Assembly (NCBI GenBank): GCA_903881085.1
Contig: CAIRSA010000582.1
Coordinates: 1-64,000, forward strand
Source of the DNA: an uncultured Acidobacteriia bacterium
GTDB lineage: Bacteria > Acidobacteriota > Terriglobia > Bryobacterales > Bryobacteraceae
Length of the DNA: 64,000 nt
Reading direction: 5' to 3'
Part shown: one piece after another, positions 34,944-44,095 of the stretch
Numbering within the stretch: the stretch's first letter is position 1
How the letters are laid out: each line of letters begins with the position of its first letter
Program-made: the position numbers and the translations under genes
Notes under the pieces: model-generated
The model's database searches: none
Told to the model about the DNA's origin: nothing
Seen by the model: only the letters and a program-made list of their open reading frames with translations

Positions 34944-36095
34944 ATGATAAGCAGGCGTACGTTCCTTGGCGCGGCATCGTCGCCGCTGGTTGCTGCCGGA
35001 AGGCAGCCCGACTGGCCGGCCCTGGCGGCTGCGGATGCAAAGCAGGACCGCACCAACATTCCCTACGATGGCATCAAGCCCAACAGCATGGTTTGCGACA
35101 CCATCCTGCGCGAACTGCCTGATGGGACGTGGATTCTGTTCATTCTGGCCGGCGGCACCACGGAGCCCAGCCCGCTGAACTACACCGGCGTGACGCGAAG
35201 CCGTGACAAAGGCAGGACCTGGACGCCGCTCGAACCCTTCAATGTGGGCATTCCGCGCGAGGGCAAAGCCATCGGGCAAGGCCCCACGGAGTTACTGATC
35301 CATAAGGGGCGATGCTCTTTGTACTTCTCCACCCATTCCCTGCACTGGCGCAACGATTGGAAATCCTACGTCATCCACAGCATGGACAACTGCCGCACGT
35401 GGACCGCGCCAGCGCTGCTGCCCGGCCGGCTGGAAAACCGCACCTTCATCCGCAACGGCATCATCGCGCGGGATGGCCGCATCCTGCTGCCCTTCCAGCA
35501 CTACATTGGGCCGGAGGAGGAACGTTCCAAACCACCGCTGGAACGCGCCCTGAGCAATCCGCGCAACGGCCTGCTCATCAGCTCCGATCACGGTAAAACC
35601 TGGAGCGAACACGGCAATATCCGCCTCACCGACAACGACCGCTATTTTGGCTGGGCGGAGCCGAACATTGTGGAGTTGCCGGGGAATCGGATCGCCATGA
35701 TTATTCGTGCGGACGGATTGGGCGGAGTGCTCTACTACGCCGAATCGCGCGATGGCGGCCGCAGTTGGCCCGAGTTCGCCGCCAAAAGCGAGATCCCAAA
35801 CCCGGGGTCGAAAGCGACCATGTATTCGCTGGGAAAAGAGACGGTTGCGCTATTGCACAACCCGAACCCCCGCCACCGCAGTCCGCTGGCCCTGTGGGTT
35901 AGCTACGACGGCATGAAGACGTGGCCCTACCAGCGGGTGCTGGTGAAGGAATCGAGCGATGGACCCGCCGGGCGCATCAACTATCCGGATGGTTTTGTAA
36001 GCCGCGATCGCCAATGGCTGCACCTCGCCTATGATGACAATCGTCACCGGGCGGTTTATTACGGCGCGAAGCTGCCGCGGGCGAAACCGCGTTGA
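34944..36095 (+). CDS. Tat-exported sialidase-like (BNR) protein, subfamily B
   Basis: A 383-residue protein with a Tat leader (SRRTFLGAASSPLVAAG). It is a propeller with Asp-box turns (SRDKGRTW, SSDHGKTW, SRDGGRSW). It shares NPRNG, IVELPGNR, RADxLGGVL, IPNPGSK and INYPDGFVSRDR with the protein at 39449, forming subfamily B, distinct from subfamily A. ATG 34944 has GGGGAGAAG just upstream; TTG 34923 would add seven residues without a better signal. No FRIP motif is seen and the substrate is unknown. The next gene follows after 21 bases, probably in the same operon. Confidence 0.75.
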   Translation: MISRRTFLGAASSPLVAAGRQPDWPALAAADAKQDRTNIPYDGIKPNSMVCDTILRELPDGTWILFILAGGTTEPSPLNYTGVTRSRDKGRTWTPLEPFNVGIPREGKAIGQGPTELLIHKGRCSLYFSTHSLHWRNDWKSYVIHSMDNCRTWTAPALLPGRLENRTFIRNGIIARDGRILLPFQHYIGPEEERSKPPLERALSNPRNGLLISSDHGKTWSEHGNIRLTDNDRYFGWAEPNIVELPGNRIAMIIRADGLGGVLYYAESRDGGRSWPEFAAKSEIPNPGSKATMYSLGKETVALLHNPNPRHRSPLALWVSYDGMKTWPYQRVLVKESSDGPAGRINYPDGFVSRDRQWLHLAYDDNRHRAVYYGAKLPRAKPR

Positions 36096-36116
36096 CGGCA
36101 TAAGGAGCAAAATAGA

Positions 36117-37349
36117 ATGTATTCCCAACTCTGGAAGTTGCCATTGCTGTTGCTGCCGGCCATGCTGGTTGCCCAGTCTCTCGACCTCACGCCCGAGCAG
36201 ACTCGCGCCTTTGAGATCTCTGTAATGGAGAAGATCGCCGACCTTGCGCAGATTCCACCCCGCCTCAACACATCCCCGCTGCCTCAGTATGACTACGACC
36301 AACTGGACTACGGGATGACGATCGGAATCGCGCGCACGTCAGGCGGCCGGCTGTGGAGCGCCTGGGTGGCGGGCGAGGACGGTCCCAAGGCGTTCTTTGT
36401 GCTGGCCTCGAGCGACGACGACGGCCTCACCTGGTCCAAGCCCCGCCTGGTTATCGATGCCCAATCGAAGAACCTGCCCATGTTCCGCAGCATCCTGGTC
36501 GGCAACCTCTGGACAGATCCGCAAGGCCGGCTGTGGCTGTTCTTCAATCAATCGATGATGCAATTCGATGGTCGCTCCGGTGTTTGGGCGGCGGTCTGCG
36601 ATAACCCTGACGATGCCACGCCGGTGTGGTCAGCGCCGCGCCGCATCTGGCACGGCTTCACGCTCAATAAGCCCACCATCCTTTCCACGGGGGAATGGCT
36701 CCTTCCCGTTTCACTCAACCCCAAGGGCTACGGCCCGTTCGAAGGCACATTCAAAGATCTCGACCCCCTGCGCGGAGCAAACCTCTTCGTCTCGATGGAC
36801 AAGGGTGCTACGTGGACCCGCCGCGGTCATGTGCTCTTCCCAAACGCCGACTGGGACGAACATATGACACTGGAACGGAAGGACGGCAGCCTCTGGATGC
36901 TCGCGCGGACCACCAAAGGTCTGATGCAAAGCACGTCGACAGATGGCGGCAAGACCTGGGCGACACCCTCGCTTCCTCCGCAAATCAACCACCCCGTCTC
37001 GCGATTTCATATCCGGCGTCTGGCCTCAGGCCGAATCCTGCTCATCAAGCATGGCGAGACGATCGACACGCACCAGGGCCGCAGCAAACTCACCGCCTGG
37101 CTCTCTGACGACGACGGGTTCACCTGGAAGGGCGGACTCATGCTTGACGAGCGCAATGGCATATCGTATCCGGATGGCTTCCAAGCCCCCGACGGCTCCA
37201 TCTATATCTCCTATGACCGCAACCGAGCCACCGACGGAGAAATCCTGTTCGCCAAATTTACTGAGGAGGACATCCTTGCCAAGTCCGTCGTTAATCCAAA
37301 ATCCAGACTGAAGAACCTGATTAGCAGGCCGCTCAAGAAGCGCCCATGA
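36117..37349 (+). CDS. Secreted sialidase-like (BNR) protein, subfamily A
   Basis: A 410-residue protein with a Sec signal peptide (KLPLLLLPAMLVAQ). Asp boxes are SSDDDGLTW, SMDKGATW and STDGGKTW. FHIRRLASGRILLIKHGE and LMLDERNGISYPDGFQAPDG place it in subfamily A with the proteins at 30132 and 40697. An AAGGAG box stands ten bases before the ATG. It follows the subfamily B gene by 21 bases, so the two types are probably co-expressed. Its ~60-residue N-terminal extension (EQTRAFEISVMEKIADLAQ) before the propeller is not shared by the others. Substrate unknown. Confidence 0.75.
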   Translation: MYSQLWKLPLLLLPAMLVAQSLDLTPEQTRAFEISVMEKIADLAQIPPRLNTSPLPQYDYDQLDYGMTIGIARTSGGRLWSAWVAGEDGPKAFFVLASSDDDGLTWSKPRLVIDAQSKNLPMFRSILVGNLWTDPQGRLWLFFNQSMMQFDGRSGVWAAVCDNPDDATPVWSAPRRIWHGFTLNKPTILSTGEWLLPVSLNPKGYGPFEGTFKDLDPLRGANLFVSMDKGATWTRRGHVLFPNADWDEHMTLERKDGSLWMLARTTKGLMQSTSTDGGKTWATPSLPPQINHPVSRFHIRRLASGRILLIKHGETIDTHQGRSKLTAWLSDDDGFTWKGGLMLDERNGISYPDGFQAPDGSIYISYDRNRATDGEILFAKFTEEDILAKSVVNPKSRLKNLISRPLKKRP

Positions 37350-37401
37350 GCACTACCACTGATTCTTCGCCGATGGCGGGTTGTAGCGACATCTCTGTTT
37401 T

Positions 37402-37422
37402 GTGTTCGGAAGGACTGAACAC
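37402..37422. promoter_or_regulatory. Inverted repeat GTGTTC-N9-GAACAC before the IclR gene
   Basis: Perfect 6-bp arms (37402-37407 and 37417-37422), centred about 50 bases before the GTG start of the IclR regulator. Position and symmetry suit an autoregulatory operator. Confidence 0.45.
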
Positions 37423-37462
37423 GCTATTGCACCTGCTTTGAATCGCAGGTAAGCTCTAGTTT

Positions 37463-38299
37463 GTGTTACGGACCCCAATCAAGATACGGCCAGTTTCAGC
37501 TACACTGAACGCAAAGCGTTCTCGTCCATCGGGGGACCAGTATCAGGTCGCCTCGGTCAGCAAGGCGTTGGAGCTCCTGGTCTGTTTTTCGATTGACTCG
37601 CCAGTTTGGGCGCTATCGGACATTGCGCGCCGGGCTCAGGTGCCAAAGAGCACGGCGCACAATCTTCTTAGAACGCTGCAGCAGTTTGATCTGGTGCGCC
37701 AGGATCCACAATCACGGCATTATCGAGTGGGTCCCAGGGCCCTGGAATTGGGGCTGTTGTTTGCGAAGCGGTCTGGAGAACTGGCACAGTCACGGCCCGT
37801 ATTGCGGCGGTTGGTGGAGGTTACGGGCGAAACCTGTAAGCTCGGAATGCTCTCCAACGACCAGGTGGTTATCATCGCATCCTTGGAATCGGCATTCCAA
37901 CTTCACACTCGCGGCGATATTGGCACGCGATGGAGCTTACATTCCACGAGCCTTGGGAAGGCCATTCTAGCCGCATTAACAGATGAAGAGGCGCGCGAAA
38001 TATTGGAGCGTACGGGAATGAGTGTGCACACCAGGCACACAATCCACACCTGGGCCGGAATGCAGAAAGAGCTTCGCGCGATCCGGGAACGCGGCTACGC
38101 TCTGGACATGGAAGAGAACGAGCTTGGCGTACGTTGTGTGGCTGCGGCCGTGGCAAACCCATTACGTGGAACGGTCGCTGCGGTCAGCGTTTCTGGGCCA
38201 CGTGGCCGGCTCGTTGATGAACGAATATTGGAACTTACAAAAGAGGTGATCGCAGCAGCTCGATCGATCACCGCTACGGTCCAGGAGGAAATAGCATGA
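37463..38299 (+). CDS. IclR-family transcriptional regulator
   Basis: A 278-residue regulator. The winged helix-turn-helix (about residues 25-90: LSDIARRAQVPKSTAHNLLR, YRVGPRALELG) is followed by an IclR effector domain (about 95-270: LHSTSLGKAILAALTDEEA, GYALDMEENELGVRCVAAAV, AAVSVSGPRGR). These are close to family consensus. It starts with GTG 37463 on a weak ribosome-binding site, and the first ~25 residues are poorly conserved, so a slightly later start is possible. Its stop overlaps the ATG of the DapA-family gene (ATGA), so regulator and enzyme are co-translated. The ligand is probably a sugar acid or keto acid. Confidence 0.87.
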   Translation: MLRTPIKIRPVSATLNAKRSRPSGDQYQVASVSKALELLVCFSIDSPVWALSDIARRAQVPKSTAHNLLRTLQQFDLVRQDPQSRHYRVGPRALELGLLFAKRSGELAQSRPVLRRLVEVTGETCKLGMLSNDQVVIIASLESAFQLHTRGDIGTRWSLHSTSLGKAILAALTDEEAREILERTGMSVHTRHTIHTWAGMQKELRAIRERGYALDMEENELGVRCVAAAVANPLRGTVAAVSVSGPRGRLVDERILELTKEVIAAARSITATVQEEIA

Positions 38300-39210
38300 G
38301 TATCGATCAGATCCAGGGAATCATTCCACCCTTGGTGACGCCGTTCCGCGAGGATGGCTCCATAGATGAGGCTGCCCATCGCGCCGAGGTGCGGTACATG
38401 GTGGAGCGGGCCGGCGTGCATGGCCTGGCTGTGTGCGGCAGCACTGGCGAAGGGCATACGCTCTCCACCGAGGAGACGCGCCGCATCGTCGGCTGGACCG
38501 TGGAAGAAGTAAAGGGACGCATCCCGGTGATCGCCGGCATCATCACAGACAGCACGCAATCGACAATCGAGCGCGCGAACGCCGTGGCCGATCTTGGCGT
38601 GGCCGCACTGCAAGTGACGCCGGTGCATTACGTCTTCCGGCCCGATGATGATTCCATGGTGCGCCACTTCAGCGCCATCGCTGATAAGACCGGCATCCCG
38701 GTAATCATCTACAACGTCGTGCCGTGGTCCTATTTGCTCCCACCACTGCTGGTGCGGATTCTACGTGACGTGGAGGGCGTGATTGGAGTCAAGCAGAGCG
38801 CCAGCGATATGAAGGCGCTGGCTGACCTGCTTCTCTTGAGCGAAGAGGCCGGAATTCGCGGCCGGGTGCGTATTCTCTCTGCCGTGGATGCACTGCTCTA
38901 TCCGTCATTCCGTTTAGGTTCGGATGGCGCGGTGGCGGCGATTCTCAGCGCCGCGCCAGAGGCTTGTGTCGCCCTATGGGATGCGGTCAACAAGGGCGAC
39001 GATGTTGCTGCCCTTGCGCTGCACAAACACCTGCTCAGGTTGTGGAACGCTATTGATGCGCCCAACCTGCCCGCAAATGTTCGCGCCGCGATGCGAACCG
39101 CGGGCCGAGCAGGCGGCACGCCCCGCCCGCCAATGCCCGTCAGTTCTCCACAGCAAGTGGAAAGGATCGAATCGGCGATGGCCGCTTTGAAGAGGCACAT
39201 GTTTCGCTGA
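38296..39210 (+). CDS. DapA-family lyase/aldolase (sugar-acid type likely)
   Basis: A 304-residue TIM barrel of the dihydrodipicolinate synthase/N-acetylneuraminate lyase family. Key residues are present: GSTGEG substrate loop, catalytic Tyr in YNVVPW and Schiff-base Lys in GVKQSASD. With an IclR partner and sialidase-like neighbours, an N-acetylneuraminate, 2-keto-3-deoxygluconate or related lyase is more plausible than lysine biosynthesis, but the sequence alone does not decide. It overlaps the IclR gene by four bases. The next called gene, another sialidase-like protein, begins about 240 bases downstream. Confidence 0.83.
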   Translation: MSIDQIQGIIPPLVTPFREDGSIDEAAHRAEVRYMVERAGVHGLAVCGSTGEGHTLSTEETRRIVGWTVEEVKGRIPVIAGIITDSTQSTIERANAVADLGVAALQVTPVHYVFRPDDDSMVRHFSAIADKTGIPVIIYNVVPWSYLLPPLLVRILRDVEGVIGVKQSASDMKALADLLLLSEEAGIRGRVRILSAVDALLYPSFRLGSDGAVAAILSAAPEACVALWDAVNKGDDVAALALHKHLLRLWNAIDAPNLPANVRAAMRTAGRAGGTPRPPMPVSSPQQVERIESAMAALKRHMFR

Positions 39211-39254
39211 TCGTCGTCGACGCCGCCGCTGCGGCTAAAGAGGTCCAACTAGAA

Positions 39255-39407
39255 ATGGTTTGGAAGGCCGCCGGCGGCCGTTCGAGTCAATGGGCAGGAG
39301 ATGACAGGCATGAAAAGCTCTACCGGCAAATCTTCGATTACTTGTTCAATCTCCTCGGCCAGCCTGAAGAAGGCCATGGTCCGTGGGAAGAATCAATTCG
39401 CTTTTGA
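39255..39407 (+). other. Possible 50-codon ORF or gene remnant
   Basis: The gap between the DapA gene and the next sialidase-like gene holds a 50-codon ORF (MVWKAAGGRSSQWAG..., ending GPWEESIRF). The frame is open further upstream through the end of the DapA gene (...LIVVDAAAAAKEVQLE), which suggests the tail of a larger lost gene rather than a new small gene. The translation has a balanced, protein-like composition (RHEKLYRQIFDYLFNLLGQP) but I do not recognise it. No clear ribosome-binding site precedes the ATG. Confidence 0.3.
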
Positions 39408-39448
39408 GGCCTCTTGCCAGAAATGGCCGAAGCCATGGGGTTAACACT

Positions 39449-40525
39449 ATGATCGCCAGACGCTCTTTTCTGCTTTCCCTTCCAGCTCTGCTGCGAGCGG
39501 CGCCGGACCCCGTGTCCGACGCGGCTCAGGACAAGTCCACACTCATCTACCAGGGCGCCACTCCCAACAAGCTCTGCTGCGACACCACCCTGCGAGCAAT
39601 GCCCGATGGTTCGTGGGTGATGGTAATGCTAGGCGGTGGTGACTCTGAGCCTCTCCCTGCTAACGACCTGTTCCTTTCGAGGAGTAACGACCAGGGCAAA
39701 ACCTGGTCTCCCATGCAGCGAATCTCTCTCGGCATCAAAGAGCAAGACCCCTCCCGGGCATTGGTCCCCACCGAACTCACCGTTTACCGGGGGCAGTGCC
39801 GGCTGTTCTACGCCAATCATAACGGCCGCTTCCGGGACTGGACCACCTGGTTCTCGACGAGCAATGATTCATGCCGCACCTGGTCCAAGCCCCTACCGAT
39901 CCCGGCCCCCATCCACAGCAGTACGTTTGTCCGCAATCATATCGTTCGACGCAATGGAGAATTAGTCATCCCTTACCAGCACTACCTAAGCCCCGATGGG
40001 GTTAAAAACCCGCGCAACGGCGTGATGATCTCCACAAATAAAGGCCTCACATTCCAAGTCTATGGCGACATTCGCATTAGCGACAACGACAACTACCAGG
40101 GTTTTGCTGAGAACGCAATCGTCGAACTGCCCGGCAATCGCCTTGTTATGCTGATTCGTGCGGATAGACTCGGCGGCGTGCTCTTCCGTTCGGACTCGGC
40201 GGACGGCGGGCGCAGTTGGACCAAAGCGGTACCGACCGATATCCCAAATCCGGGCAGTAAGATCACGCTCTATTCACTTGGTGGCGAGCGAGTCGCCCTG
40301 CTTCACAATCCGAATCCCAAGGTGCGCAACCCGCTGTCGCTATGGGTCTCTTTCGACGGCCTCCGTACCTGGGCTTACCGGCGCGACCTGGTCACGACTG
40401 CCGGCCGCCTCAACTATCCCGATGGCTTCGTCAGCCGCGACCGCAAATACCTGCACTTCGCCTACGACGAAAATCGCTTCCGCGCTGTTTACTACGGGGC
40501 TCGAGTACCCGACGGAAGGGCCTGA
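39449..40525 (+). CDS. Tat-type exported sialidase-like (BNR) protein, subfamily B
   Basis: A 358-residue protein with a twin-arginine-like leader (ARRSFLLSLPALLRAAP). Propeller turns are SRSNDQGKTW, STNKGLTF and SADGGRSW. IRISDNDNYQGFAENAIVEL, IRADRLGGVLF, IPNPGSKITLYSLGGERVAL and LNYPDGFVSRDRKYLHFAYD match the protein at 34944 closely (subfamily B). I chose ATG 39449, which gives a compact leader; the frame is open to 39383. The ribosome-binding site is weak (GGGG). The substrate is not evident. Confidence 0.74.
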   Translation: MIARRSFLLSLPALLRAAPDPVSDAAQDKSTLIYQGATPNKLCCDTTLRAMPDGSWVMVMLGGGDSEPLPANDLFLSRSNDQGKTWSPMQRISLGIKEQDPSRALVPTELTVYRGQCRLFYANHNGRFRDWTTWFSTSNDSCRTWSKPLPIPAPIHSSTFVRNHIVRRNGELVIPYQHYLSPDGVKNPRNGVMISTNKGLTFQVYGDIRISDNDNYQGFAENAIVELPGNRLVMLIRADRLGGVLFRSDSADGGRSWTKAVPTDIPNPGSKITLYSLGGERVALLHNPNPKVRNPLSLWVSFDGLRTWAYRRDLVTTAGRLNYPDGFVSRDRKYLHFAYDENRFRAVYYGARVPDGRA

Positions 40526-40696
40526 TGACATCAATCACAATGAGCACGAATTAGGAACCCATCATTGAATCTCGCCAAGGCCTGATCTTTACCCTATCCG
40601 CCAAACCTCAACCTGAACCTGGCCGCCCCATGCTTTCACAGGGCAACCCCTGCGGCTTGCCGTGAATGTGCCTTCGTGGCAGGATGAAACAGACCA

Positions 40697-42928
40697 ATGA
40701 AGAATATGATTCGAACGCATGCGCCCGCAGCGGGACTGCTACTGATGATGGGTGCCTGTCTAGCAGATGAAAAACCGGCCGACCTGCTTCGTACCTGGCA
40801 GGGGATTCCAGGAGTGGAACGGACGGCGAAGGGCAGGCTCTTCGTTTCCTGGGTTTCGGGCGGCCCCAAAGAGCCGTCCTATGAGAATACGGTTTACCTC
40901 TCCTATAGCGACGCCAACGGCACAAACTTTGCTGCTCCTGTCCCCATGGCGGGACCGCGCGCCGGCGGGCGCACTTTCGATCCGTCGCTATGGCTCGATC
41001 CGCGCGGCCGGTTATGGTATCTGTTCACGCGAGGCAACAAGGAGCAGGGGCGGCACGAACTCTACGCGCGGATCTGCGCTCGTCCGGATGCGACGCTTCC
41101 GGTGTGGGGCGATGAGTTTCGCGTCGGCTTTCACGAGTCGGCACTCAGTTTCCGTCTGAACAAACCCACCGTGCTTTCGACTGGGCAGTGGATCATGCCG
41201 GTGACGCATGCCGTGGAGCCGGTGTTCGATTGGGACGGCGGCGACAGGCATGTACAGGGGGTAGGTATATCAAGCGACAAGGGCAAAACGTGGAAACTCC
41301 ACGGCGCAGCGAAAGCGCCTCCGTTTGCCCTCGAAAACATGATCGTCGAACTGCGCGACCACCGGTTGTGGATGCTCATGCGCACCGGCAGCGGCTTCCT
41401 GTGGGAGTGCTTTTCCATTGATCGCGGGCAAAGCTGGTCGGAGCCGAAGGCGAGCGCCATCGCCAGCCCCGGCGCGCGTTTCTTCATCCGCCGCCTGGCC
41501 TCCGGCAATCTGCTGCTGGTGAATCACTATAAGTTCAAGGGCCGCAGCCACCTCACCGCCCGACTCTCCACCGACGACGGAAAGACATGGAATGAAGGCC
41601 TGCTGCTCGACGAGCGCGCCAACGTTTCCTATCCCGATGGCGTGCAATCGAAGGACGGTCTGATCCAGATCGTCTACGACCACGATCGCCTGGGCGATGG
41701 CGAGATCCTGCTGGCAGCTTTCCGCGAAAAGGACGTGGCTGCGGGAAAGAATGTCTCTGGCGACGTTCGCCTCAAGCAGGTGATCCAGCGGCTGGAGAAA
41801 CCGGTCATCAACGCCGCGGGGCGAAAACTTCTGTTGCCTGGCTGGGACGCAAAGGCCGCGGCGGATAGAGTAATGAAGGGCCTTGTTCGTGTGACGGGGC
41901 CGGAAGTGAAAGGGGCGCACGACGCCGACATGGTCCTGCTGGGAGACCGTGCCTACGTGATCGCCATGGCGAATGACGTTAAGCCGGGAGAGAATCCGGA
42001 GTGGCCATACATCTATACAACGCTTGCGGTCGTGAATCTGAAGACCATGCAAGTAGAGAAGTTCATTCCGGTTGCGCGCGGCGGGCAGGCCTTCGAAAAT
42101 GAAACCTTGCCTGAGGGCGCTGTTTTTGTGCCGCGCATTGTGAGGAAAGACGCGAAGACTCTGCGCTGCTTCTTCTCGAGCGAGGAGCCGCTGCGGCGTC
42201 AGTCGCAGACGTACTTTCTCGATTTCAATCTCGACAATTTGCGTTTCGAAAACCGCGTGCACCGGGCAATGATCAAGACCGTCGCAGGCGTGCTCGACAT
42301 GCAGCCGCAGGCGTTTTATCAGGATGCGGCGGCGCAGGGCTTCACCCGTCCGCCGAAGCAGTATGGCCTATACATGATCGACTCTTTTAAGGTCTTTGAC
42401 GGTAAGACCTACGCGATTCTGAACAACTTCCCCATCGGGCAGAACGCCCTCTCTGTGCTCAATCCCGCGCTCGATACGTTCGAAGTGCTGGGCCACTTCA
42501 ATCAGTCCGGTGAGATGAAGATCACTGAAAGCGCCGTCAACCGGTTGCCCGATGGAACCTGGCTCGCCATCTGCCGCCAGGATGGTGGCAAAGCCAATTA
42601 CACCTTCGCGTCCAGCAAGGACGGGAAAACCTGGAGCCCGCACGAATATCGCGCCTTCGTGCCCAACGGCGAAAACTCAAAGCCGTTCTTTGAAAAGTTC
42701 CTGGGCATTTACTACCTGGGCTGGCAGGAGATCACGCACATCGATAAAGTCTCCCGCTCAGTCTTCAATATCGATGTCTCGGTGGACGGCGTGAACTGGG
42801 AACGAAAGTACCGCTTTGAAACCGGCCAGACGTTTCAGTATCCCGGGCTGCGCCTACACGGCGGCGTCATCTACCTGTATGCCACGCAAGGCCAGAAAGA
42901 GCGGATCATGTTCGGCAAATTGGAGTAA
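40697..42928 (+). CDS. Two-domain secreted sialidase-like protein (possible lipoprotein)
   Basis: A 743-residue protein. The leader ends LLLMMGAC, a possible lipobox. The first ~370 residues are a subfamily A propeller (SSDKGKTW, SIDRGQSW, STDDGKTW; ARFFIRRLASGNLLLVNH; LLDERANVSYPDG). The remaining ~370 residues form a second, divergent repeat-containing domain (DSFKVFDGKTYAILNNFP; SSKDGKTWSPHEY; SVDGVNWERKY) that also looks like a propeller. It is thus a tandem fusion, roughly twice the length of its relatives at 30132 and 36117. Neither half shows the classical sialidase FRIP motif. It precedes the GH32-like gene by 75 bases. Confidence 0.74.
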   Translation: MKNMIRTHAPAAGLLLMMGACLADEKPADLLRTWQGIPGVERTAKGRLFVSWVSGGPKEPSYENTVYLSYSDANGTNFAAPVPMAGPRAGGRTFDPSLWLDPRGRLWYLFTRGNKEQGRHELYARICARPDATLPVWGDEFRVGFHESALSFRLNKPTVLSTGQWIMPVTHAVEPVFDWDGGDRHVQGVGISSDKGKTWKLHGAAKAPPFALENMIVELRDHRLWMLMRTGSGFLWECFSIDRGQSWSEPKASAIASPGARFFIRRLASGNLLLVNHYKFKGRSHLTARLSTDDGKTWNEGLLLDERANVSYPDGVQSKDGLIQIVYDHDRLGDGEILLAAFREKDVAAGKNVSGDVRLKQVIQRLEKPVINAAGRKLLLPGWDAKAAADRVMKGLVRVTGPEVKGAHDADMVLLGDRAYVIAMANDVKPGENPEWPYIYTTLAVVNLKTMQVEKFIPVARGGQAFENETLPEGAVFVPRIVRKDAKTLRCFFSSEEPLRRQSQTYFLDFNLDNLRFENRVHRAMIKTVAGVLDMQPQAFYQDAAAQGFTRPPKQYGLYMIDSFKVFDGKTYAILNNFPIGQNALSVLNPALDTFEVLGHFNQSGEMKITESAVNRLPDGTWLAICRQDGGKANYTFASSKDGKTWSPHEYRAFVPNGENSKPFFEKFLGIYYLGWQEITHIDKVSRSVFNIDVSVDGVNWERKYRFETGQTFQYPGLRLHGGVIYLYATQGQKERIMFGKLE

Positions 42929-43003
42929 GTCGCGGAGCCGCAGAACGGGCCGCGATGGCTGCAATTCTTACGGATTGGAGCGAATAGAAAGTCAGAACAT
43001 ATA

Positions 43004-44095
43004 ATGCCGACTCGAAGAGCGGTTCTCGCCATCCCTGCGCTTGCGTTGGGGAGACCTTTTACAGGGCAGTCCAACTCGAGCCAAGGATTTCATTTTCAGC
43101 CCGAGGGCGGAATCTTCGGCGATCCTATTCGGTTCTTCCATGATGGGACCTACCACGTCTTCTATCTTCGCGGGCAACTGCTTCCTACCGGCAAGCTGAC
43201 TCCGCTTGGATGGCATCAAATCGCCTCGCGTGATCTTGTGAAGTGGGAAGAGCTACCGCCGGCGTTACTGTCCGACGCGAATGATCGCAGTTGTGCCACC
43301 GGGTCCATCATCGAACGCAACGGTGTCTTCCACGCCTTCTATTCCGGCGCCACAACGGCCGGTCCTGCCATCAGCCACGCTACCAGTCACGATCTGAATA
43401 CGTGGACCAAAGATCCTGCGAATCCAATTCTTCTTCCCGATCAGACCCGCTTCAGCAAACCCCATTGGCGCGATCCGCATGTCTTCTGGAACGCTCCAGC
43501 GAAAGAATACTGGATGGCGATCGCATCGCAGGAAAACAGCGACGCAAATTCTCCTTATGCCGGGTGCGTTGCCCTCGCCACGTCTACCGATCTCGCGCAA
43601 TGGACGGTCAAAGGGACAATCTACTCAGACCGCCAATCCATCGCCGCGGAGTGTCCGGACATCTTTCCTTATCGAGGCGGCTGGGGCATGATCTACTATA
43701 CGCGCACATCCCGCTTTCGGGTAGCCGCATACCCGCAAGGACCGTGGCGCAGCACATCGCTGGAAGACTTGTCGGGTCTTGACTTCAATGCCGCCCAATC
43801 GATGTGGGATGGCCGCCGGCGCATCGTGATCGAGATGATCCCACGGCGGTCGTCCGACTTTGCTGAGGGCGATTATGGTGGCACGATGCTGCTGCCGCGA
43901 GAACTTGCTGCCGATGCAGCAGGCAATCCGATCGTCCGCTGTCCCGCTGAAGTGGTCGCGGCGTGCAAAGAGGACGCTACCGCTGGATTGGGCATGAAGG
44001 TGTTTAAGCCTCTCATGGATTCGGCCTGTACAATTGATCGAACCTCTGCACGGCTGTTTCAGAAGGATGGCAAGCCAGGAATGCTTTGGCGGTGA
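43004..44095 (+). CDS. Exported GH32-like (beta-fructosidase fold) protein, 3' end disturbed
   Basis: A 363-residue protein with a twin-arginine-like leader (TRRAVLAIPALALG). Three clan GH-J landmarks appear in order: GIFGDPIRFFHDGTYHVFY in place of the WMNDPNG nucleophile motif, HWRDPHVFW (RDP motif) and AAECPDIFPYRGG (EC motif with the catalytic Glu). The five-bladed domain is nearly complete, but the C-terminal beta-sandwich usual in GH32 is missing and the protein stops at LFQKDGKPGMLWR. Its last 37 bases overlap, tail to tail, the chimeric gene on the other strand, so a recombination end probably replaced its natural terminus. Specificity for fructans is not certain. Confidence 0.68.
   Translation: MPTRRAVLAIPALALGRPFTGQSNSSQGFHFQPEGGIFGDPIRFFHDGTYHVFYLRGQLLPTGKLTPLGWHQIASRDLVKWEELPPALLSDANDRSCATGSIIERNGVFHAFYSGATTAGPAISHATSHDLNTWTKDPANPILLPDQTRFSKPHWRDPHVFWNAPAKEYWMAIASQENSDANSPYAGCVALATSTDLAQWTVKGTIYSDRQSIAAECPDIFPYRGGWGMIYYTRTSRFRVAAYPQGPWRSTSLEDLSGLDFNAAQSMWDGRRRIVIEMIPRRSSDFAEGDYGGTMLLPRELAADAAGNPIVRCPAEVVAACKEDATAGLGMKVFKPLMDSACTIDRTSARLFQKDGKPGMLWR

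Noticed and set aside
39266-39279. 14-bp perfect palindrome GGCCGCCGGCGGCC
   Set aside because: GC-rich, unaccompanied by promoter boxes and inside a possible coding frame; probably chance.
43000-43005. A perfect TATAAT before the GH32-like gene
   Set aside because: It overlaps the ATG start codon at 43004, so it cannot serve as the -10 box for this gene.
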